Shown piece by piece: positions 17,001-20,099 of a DNA stretch of 20,099 nucleotides (its first letter is position 1; each line of letters opens with the position of its first letter). Origin of the DNA: JBEKIK01 sp049509395 (GTDB lineage: Bacteria; Planctomycetota; Planctomycetia; Pirellulales; Thermoguttaceae); NCBI GenBank assembly GCA_049509395.1, contig JBEKZY010000059.1, forward strand, positions 1 to 20,099, written 5' to 3'. The position numbers and the translations under genes were made by a program. The notes under the pieces are model-generated. The model saw only the letters and a list, made by a program, of their open reading frames with translations, was not told the DNA's origin and did no database searches.

Positions 17001-18758
17001 CAGATTGTGGAGATGGGGCTGGTCAAGCTCTATCGCGTCACCGGCGATCGGCGGTACCTGGATCTGGCAAAGTTTTTCCTCGACGTACGCGGACCGGGCG
17101 GCGACGAATATCACCAATCGCACGTCAAGCCGGTCCAGCAAAAAGAGGCCGTGGGCCACGCGGTTCGGGCGACATATATGTATTCCGGCATGGCCGACGT
17201 GGCCGCCATGACCGGCGACCAAGGATACCTGCACGCAATCGACGCCATCTGGGACAACGTAGTGGGCAAAAAACTCTACATCACCGGCGGCATTGGGGCA
17301 CTTGGAAGCGGCGAGGCCTTTGGCGCGAATTACCAATTGCCAAATCTAAGCGCATATTGCGAAACATGTGCGGCCATCGCCAACGATTATTGGAACCTGC
17401 GACTGTTCCTCCTACACGGCGACGCTAAGTACATCGACGTCATGGAACGCACCCTGTATAACGGCCTGATTTCAGGCGTATCGCTCGATGGCAAGCTGTT
17501 CTTCTATCCCAATCCGTTGGAATCCGACGGCCAGCATCAGCGCAGTCCGTGGTTTGGATGCGCATGTTGCCCGGGCAACATCACTCGCTTCCTGGCGTCC
17601 ATTCCCGGATACGTATACGCCCAGCGCGGCGACGTTATTTACATCAATCTTTTCGCCGGCGGCACGGCAGAGATAAAACTGGATGACGGGCGCACCGTTA
17701 AATTGACACAACAGACTCGCTATCCTTGGGACGGCGCGGTTAAGATAACAGTCGAGCCGGACAAGGCCGGTGAGTTCGCCATAAATGTGCGAATTCCGGG
17801 CTGGACCCGTGGCGAGGTCGTTCCCAGCAACCTGTACAAATTTCTGGACAAGGCCACTGAGCCGGTTACGCTCAAGGTCAACGGCCAGAACATACCCATC
17901 GAATTGAACAAGGGCTATGTGAGTCTGAAGCGCTCGTGGAACAGTGGCGACGCGATAGAATTGAATCTGCCCATGCCTGTGCGCCGAGTCGTGGCCAATG
18001 ACAAGGTCGCCGACGACGCGGGCGAGGTCGCCTTGGAGCGCGGCCCGCTGGTGTATTGCATCGAATGGCCGGACGTAAAGGACGGCAAAGTGGTCAACAT
18101 GCTCCTACCGGACGATGCCTCTGTAACGCCCGAATTCAAGGTGGGTTTGCTCGGCGGAGTGGAAGTCCTCAAGGGTGATGCGCATAGTCTGCGATGGACG
18201 AAGGACCACAAGATGGAAAATGAGAAAACCGCCTTCACCGCGATTCCTTATTATGCTTGGGCGAATCGCGGCCCAGGCGAAATGGCCGTATGGATCGCGC
18301 GCACCGAATCCGCCTCGCGGCCGCTGTCTTATCCGACCATCGCCTCCACGAGCAAGGCCACCGCCTCCGGCCGCGGCGCGGACGTGAAGGCCCTGAACGA
18401 TCAGCGCGAGCCGAAAAGTTCGGGCGATCATTCCAACCGCTTTTTGCACTGGTGGCCGCGCAAGGGAACGAAAGAATGGGTGCAATACGACTTTGCCAAG
18501 CCGGAAAAGGTCTCGGCAGTGGAGGTCTATTGGTTCGACGACACCGGAGTGGGCGAATGTCGCCTGCCGAAATCCTGGCAATTGTTCTACCGCGAAAAAG
18601 ACCAGTGGAAGCCGGTCGCCAATCCCAGCGAGTACGGTTGTGAAGGCGACAAGTATAATCGCACTACTTTCGATGCGGTGGAAACCGACGGCCTGCGCCT
18701 GGAAGTCCAGCTTCCGGACGATTTTTCATCGGGAATTCATGAATGGCGAGTGGATTAA
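14064..18758 (+). CDS. Tandem GH146-like + GH127-like beta-L-arabinofuranosidase fusion, secreted
   Basis: 1,564 residues with a signal peptide (residues 1-23, ending HVFA-DE). AAAGG about 10 nt before ATG 14064 supports the start. The N-half (~40-620) matches GH146/DUF1680: CELRGHFVGHYLSA, GGHSDGEMF with E320 as probable acid/base, ETCNTYNM with E338/C340, and FACCTGTGVENHAKYGD with C409/C410. Residues ~655-782 form a beta-sandwich like DUF6805. The C-half (~795-1420) matches GH127: GSGEAF with E1084, YCETCAA with E1100/C1102, and FGCACCPGN with C1168/C1169. E1084 to E1100 is 16 residues, the same spacing as E322-E338 in Bifidobacterium HypBA1, whose nucleophile is the first Cys of the CC pair with zinc held by Glu and three Cys. 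Residues ~1425-1564 resemble a discoidin (F5/8C) domain. Both sites look complete, so one chain may cleave two beta-L-arabinofuranosyl linkages. Each half has the usual size of a single enzyme. The metallopeptidase gene overlaps its 3' end. Confidence 0.9.
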   Translation: MKTRFVHVVIVLVFTAASFHVFADELSDAGSKVKVAPVVPPRVHSFPLRDVRLLDGPFKRAMELDEKYLLSLDVDRLLHNFRVNAGLPSSAQPLGGWEEPKCELRGHFVGHYLSACALMYAATSDEQFKKKGDAVVAGLAECQAKIGTGYLSAFPESFFDRVESNGRVWAPYYTLHKIYAGLLDMYVNCDNRQALDVCKKFADWVIARNDKLTDEQMQRMLRTEHGGMNEVLANLYAITGEEKYLKIAQRFNHMAVLGPASNQEDKLTNLHANTQIPKFIGAARQYELTGQDWLNTAAHFFWDTVVKERSYVIGGHSDGEMFSPKETLSRSLGPNTTETCNTYNMLKLTRHLFCLDPQAEYADFYERGLVNHILASQNPADGMMCYYVPLRTGSHKDEHYSTPLGTFACCTGTGVENHAKYGDSIYFHDDTNLYLNLFIASELNWKAKGLKIRQDTRYPDEASTKLSFACEKPVELGLLVRRPWWATSDFEIRVNGERQAVTGKPGSYSKISRLWKTGDTVEINMPFSLYTEGFRDNPRRFAFLTGPLVLCAEVDSKKPFPVVVAEEGHVLDGIKPLPGRPNTFAGSPDEFRIANEQNSKGVTLEPFYKMHGARRYAVYWDQLTPAEWQAKEAEYKTQSDRQKALEAGVVDAVNPGEEQNERDHKLQGEKTESGDFNGRMWRHAADGGWFSWDVRVVADQPQELHVTYWGSDGGGDREFDILIDGVKIATQKLEYNKPDNFYDEIYKIPVEMVKGKNKVTVRFQAHENMYAGGVFGLKVVRNAPAGDYPIKPVPFTAVHLNDVFWAPRIEINRTVTIPYAFDQCEKSGRMDNFERAAAALRGEELKNKNAPGYPFDDTDPYKVLEGASYALAVKPDPKMKDYLDKLIAKIAAAQEPDGYLYTTRTINPQHPHEWAGTKRWVRDPDLSHELYNAGHLFEAAAAHYQATGQRNLLDVALKEANLLCETFGPNKLNNIWPGHQIVEMGLVKLYRVTGDRRYLDLAKFFLDVRGPGGDEYHQSHVKPVQQKEAVGHAVRATYMYSGMADVAAMTGDQGYLHAIDAIWDNVVGKKLYITGGIGALGSGEAFGANYQLPNLSAYCETCAAIANDYWNLRLFLLHGDAKYIDVMERTLYNGLISGVSLDGKLFFYPNPLESDGQHQRSPWFGCACCPGNITRFLASIPGYVYAQRGDVIYINLFAGGTAEIKLDDGRTVKLTQQTRYPWDGAVKITVEPDKAGEFAINVRIPGWTRGEVVPSNLYKFLDKATEPVTLKVNGQNIPIELNKGYVSLKRSWNSGDAIELNLPMPVRRVVANDKVADDAGEVALERGPLVYCIEWPDVKDGKVVNMLLPDDASVTPEFKVGLLGGVEVLKGDAHSLRWTKDHKMENEKTAFTAIPYYAWANRGPGEMAVWIARTESASRPLSYPTIASTSKATASGRGADVKALNDQREPKSSGDHSNRFLHWWPRKGTKEWVQYDFAKPEKVSAVEVYWFDDTGVGECRLPKSWQLFYREKDQWKPVANPSEYGCEGDKYNRTTFDAVETDGLRLEVQLPDDFSSGIHEWRVD

Positions 18759-19651
18759 ATCAGATGTATGCGAAGAACCGGAAACAAATCTTACACTGCG
18801 GGCAGGCGGTTATTGCCGTTTTAGTCTGTGGTTGGTTGGCGATCCATGTCTTAAGTGCGTACGCCATAGCCCGGGACGCGCCCGCGGCGGGCTATGGCAA
18901 ACCCGTTGATGCCAAGTCAAAGCAGTTAGAGCAGACCGGGCCGGAAGATAAAATTGTTGCCATCGATCCGCCGGAGAAAGACTTTTTTTCAAAACTGCTG
19001 GATTACGAGGGTATTCTCATCAAAGCGCCCAAGGAAGTGGCCGACGAAGCCCTGTTTGCGGCAAAGGCCCGGCTTTCGATGATGCTTGTCAATCTTCCGG
19101 ACGTTCGCTTGAGCCTGCACAAGGCCGGGGCCGAACTGCACATCATCGGGCGCAACCAGGTCACCTCCGATCTGCCGGAGTGGCGGCGGATGAAAGACAA
19201 GCCGTTCGATGGCAATCAGACCATCGACCAGCGCACGCGCGGAATGGGCGGATTGCTGACTTCCTGCGGCGAGGAAAACCTGCTTAAGCTGGAAAAGGAC
19301 CGCTACAAAGGCCGCGACATCTGCGTACACGAATTCGCCCACAATATTTTTGAAAGCGGGATTCCAGCCGAGACTCGGGACAAATTCAAAGAACAATACA
19401 AACGTTCGCTGGCCAAGGGTCTTTGGGAAAAATCGTACGCCGGGTCGAACGTCGACGAATTCTTCGCCGAACTTTCTATGTGGTATTTCGGCACTCACGG
19501 CGACCTTCACATGACCGGCGCCAAGCCGGAAAACGGACCCGAAGGCCTGAAAAAATACGATCCCGAAGCCTTCGCGCTTTTTGATGAGTTTTATTCCGGG
19601 CGGATGATGCGCCACGAGGCCGGCGGCGGCAATGCACATTCGACAAATTGA
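18743..19651 (+). CDS. Secreted HEFAH zinc metallopeptidase (anthrax lethal-factor-like fold suspected)
   Basis: 302 residues. ATG 18743 overlaps the upstream glycosidase by 16 bp; ATG 18764 (residue 8) is an alternative that avoids overlap and gives a tidier signal peptide (MYAKNRKQI then AVIAVLVCGWLAIHVLSAYA). Neither has a strong Shine-Dalgarno sequence, consistent with translational coupling. The core block is GEENLLKLEKDRYKGRDICVHEFAH, given here in parts: GEENLLKL, DRYKGRD and HEFAH at 196-200. Downstream KGLWEKSYA and NVDEFFAELSMWYFG (237-251) carry E239 (or E243) as likely third zinc ligand. This HEFxH...EFFAE layout recalls the catalytic domain of anthrax lethal factor and a broad family of secreted proteins with GLW.xYA..N..E..AE signatures; exact family is uncertain. 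It should hydrolyse peptide bonds outside the cell. Its coupling to the beta-L-arabinofuranosidase suggests a glycoprotein substrate. It ends in a Gly/His-rich tail without a recognisable anchor. Confidence 0.85.
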   Translation: MASGLNQMYAKNRKQILHCGQAVIAVLVCGWLAIHVLSAYAIARDAPAAGYGKPVDAKSKQLEQTGPEDKIVAIDPPEKDFFSKLLDYEGILIKAPKEVADEALFAAKARLSMMLVNLPDVRLSLHKAGAELHIIGRNQVTSDLPEWRRMKDKPFDGNQTIDQRTRGMGGLLTSCGEENLLKLEKDRYKGRDICVHEFAHNIFESGIPAETRDKFKEQYKRSLAKGLWEKSYAGSNVDEFFAELSMWYFGTHGDLHMTGAKPENGPEGLKKYDPEAFALFDEFYSGRMMRHEAGGGNAHSTN

Positions 19652-19672
19652 TTGACGGTGAGGATTCAAAGA

Positions 19673-19691
19673 TGCCGGCATATTTCCGGCA
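19673..19691 (+). terminator. Hairpin after the metallopeptidase gene, weak terminator candidate
   Basis: TGCCGG (19673-19678) pairs with CCGGCA (19686-19691) around the loop CATATTT, 21 bp beyond the stop codon at 19649-19651. The following sequence (GGTCTTGTC) has no proper T-run. It is placed where the operon should end, but efficiency as an intrinsic terminator is doubtful. Confidence 0.3.
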
Positions 19692-19796
19692 GGTCTTGTC
19701 ACACTTCTTCCAGCGAAGCAGCGGCAGGCGAAACCTTACAAGCACTGATCCTATCTCGAGTTCTATTATTCACCGATAAAACGCACAAGGACGAAA

Positions 19797-19826
19797 AGAC
19801 GAAATATATTATAGTTTTTTTCGTCT
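19797..19826. repeat. Inverted repeat AGACGAAA/TTTCGTCT, possible bidirectional terminator
   Basis: Two perfect 8-bp arms (19797-19804 and 19819-19826) flank a 14-nt AT-rich loop ending in a T-run. GACGAAA is also partly repeated just upstream (ACGAAAAGACGAAA). The stem is A/T-heavy, so a folded transcript would be weak. It may be a remnant of a mobile repeat or a protein-binding palindrome. Confidence 0.35.
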
Positions 19827-19983
19827 CGTATTTTGGTCTTTCTGTCTTTCGTGATGAAAAAGATTGTACTCCTATTTCGACTGCGATTTACGGGGACGAA
19901 TGAGATTAAAAATTGGGGCGAACTCAATAAATCATTGAGCGTTTAAAAAATAGAAAAAACAGAAATGATACGAAGAATGACAA

Positions 19984-20023
19984 AAATGGGGACTGGCGCC
20001 GTAAACGGATCTAGTCTCCATTT
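19984..20023. repeat. REP-like 40-bp palindrome
   Basis: AAATGGGGACT (19984-19994) pairs with AGTCTCCATTT (20013-20023) over 11 positions with one G-U. Inside, two further outer pairs are possible, and CCG-TAAA-CGG forms a nested tip. The layout (long stem, internal loop, short tip, TGGGGACTGGC-like consensus) resembles REP-type intergenic palindromes that I recall from planctomycete genomes, often mobilised by RAYT transposases. No transposase is in the window. A single copy here cannot prove a repeat family. Confidence 0.4.
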
Positions 20024-20099
20024 ATAATATAGAATATTAATGGACTATTAGCTATAATTATGCTAACTGTGTCACACGTTTCGTGTCCGATCTGCAAGT

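Larger units (their letters stand above)
19652..20099. other. Non-coding AT-rich tail with several inverted repeats
   Basis: No credible gene is seen in these 448 bp. Composition turns clearly AT-rich after about 19740. It contains a short hairpin just after the metallopeptidase stop, an AGACGAAA/TTTCGTCT inverted repeat, a REP-like palindrome, and a small palindrome TTAGC-N9-GCTAA (20048-20066). A TATAAT at 20053-20058 lacks a -35. An 83-codon open frame at 19652-19903 starting with TTG has no RBS or recognisable product. Confidence 0.6.

Noticed and set aside
19652..19903. An 83-codon open frame beginning with TTG right after the metallopeptidase stop
   Set aside because: No RBS, mixed composition and no recognisable product; it crosses the inverted repeat at 19797-19826.

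Overview
The window looks like a chromosomal piece of a planctomycete, with Pirellulales-type organisms the best guess. The main evidence is the giant secreted protein at 891-8768, whose N-terminus carries the planctomycete extracellular-protein motif FECLEIRELLS. Supporting signs are large multidomain secreted enzymes, weak Shine-Dalgarno signals at several genes, autotransporter-type beta-strand repeats without a beta-barrel, and a calpain-like protease with an EF-hand. Taxonomy is inferred from gene content only.

Layout. (1) 1-522, minus: 5' part of a secreted EF-hand/calpain-like cysteine protease that runs off the left edge. (2) 523-890: spacer with a GC-rich hairpin and a tRNA-Arg(CCG)-like sequence (796-868, minus) whose acceptor stem does not pair. 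(3) 891-8768, minus: a 2,625-residue secreted protein. Its first ~1,250 residues resemble Svx/AvrXca (DUF6055) metallopeptidase-like virulence proteins, with an HEFAH motif, a left-handed beta-helix and two LamG domains. This is followed by ~1,300 residues of beta-strand repeats and low-complexity sequence. A good sigma70-type promoter lies at 8822-8849. (4) 9011-11452, minus: secreted GH51 alpha-L-arabinofuranosidase. (5) 11453-11814: divergent regulatory region with two inverted repeats. (6) 11815-13821, plus: NPCBM-GH27 alpha-galactosidase/beta-L-arabinopyranosidase-type enzyme. (7) 14064-18758, plus: 1,564-residue tandem fusion of a GH146-like and a GH127-like beta-L-arabinofuranosidase, both with complete catalytic and zinc sites, plus a C-terminal discoidin-like domain. 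(8) 18743-19651, plus: secreted HEFAH zinc metallopeptidase whose open frame overlaps the end of the fusion gene by 16 bp. (9) 19652-20099: AT-rich non-coding tail with a REP-like palindrome.

How it may work. The glycosidases suit arabinose- and galactose-rich plant or algal glycans: GH51 removes alpha-L-arabinofuranose, GH146/GH127 remove beta-L-arabinofuranose, and GH27 removes alpha-galactose or beta-L-arabinopyranose. Beta-L-arabinofuranose is characteristic of hydroxyproline-rich glycoproteins such as extensins. The coupling of a dual beta-L-arabinofuranosidase to a secreted metallopeptidase, with a second metallopeptidase-like giant nearby, suggests (inference) a locus for dismantling arabinosylated glycoproteins by removing both sugar and protein. 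No transporter, regulator or SusC/D-type protein is present in the window.
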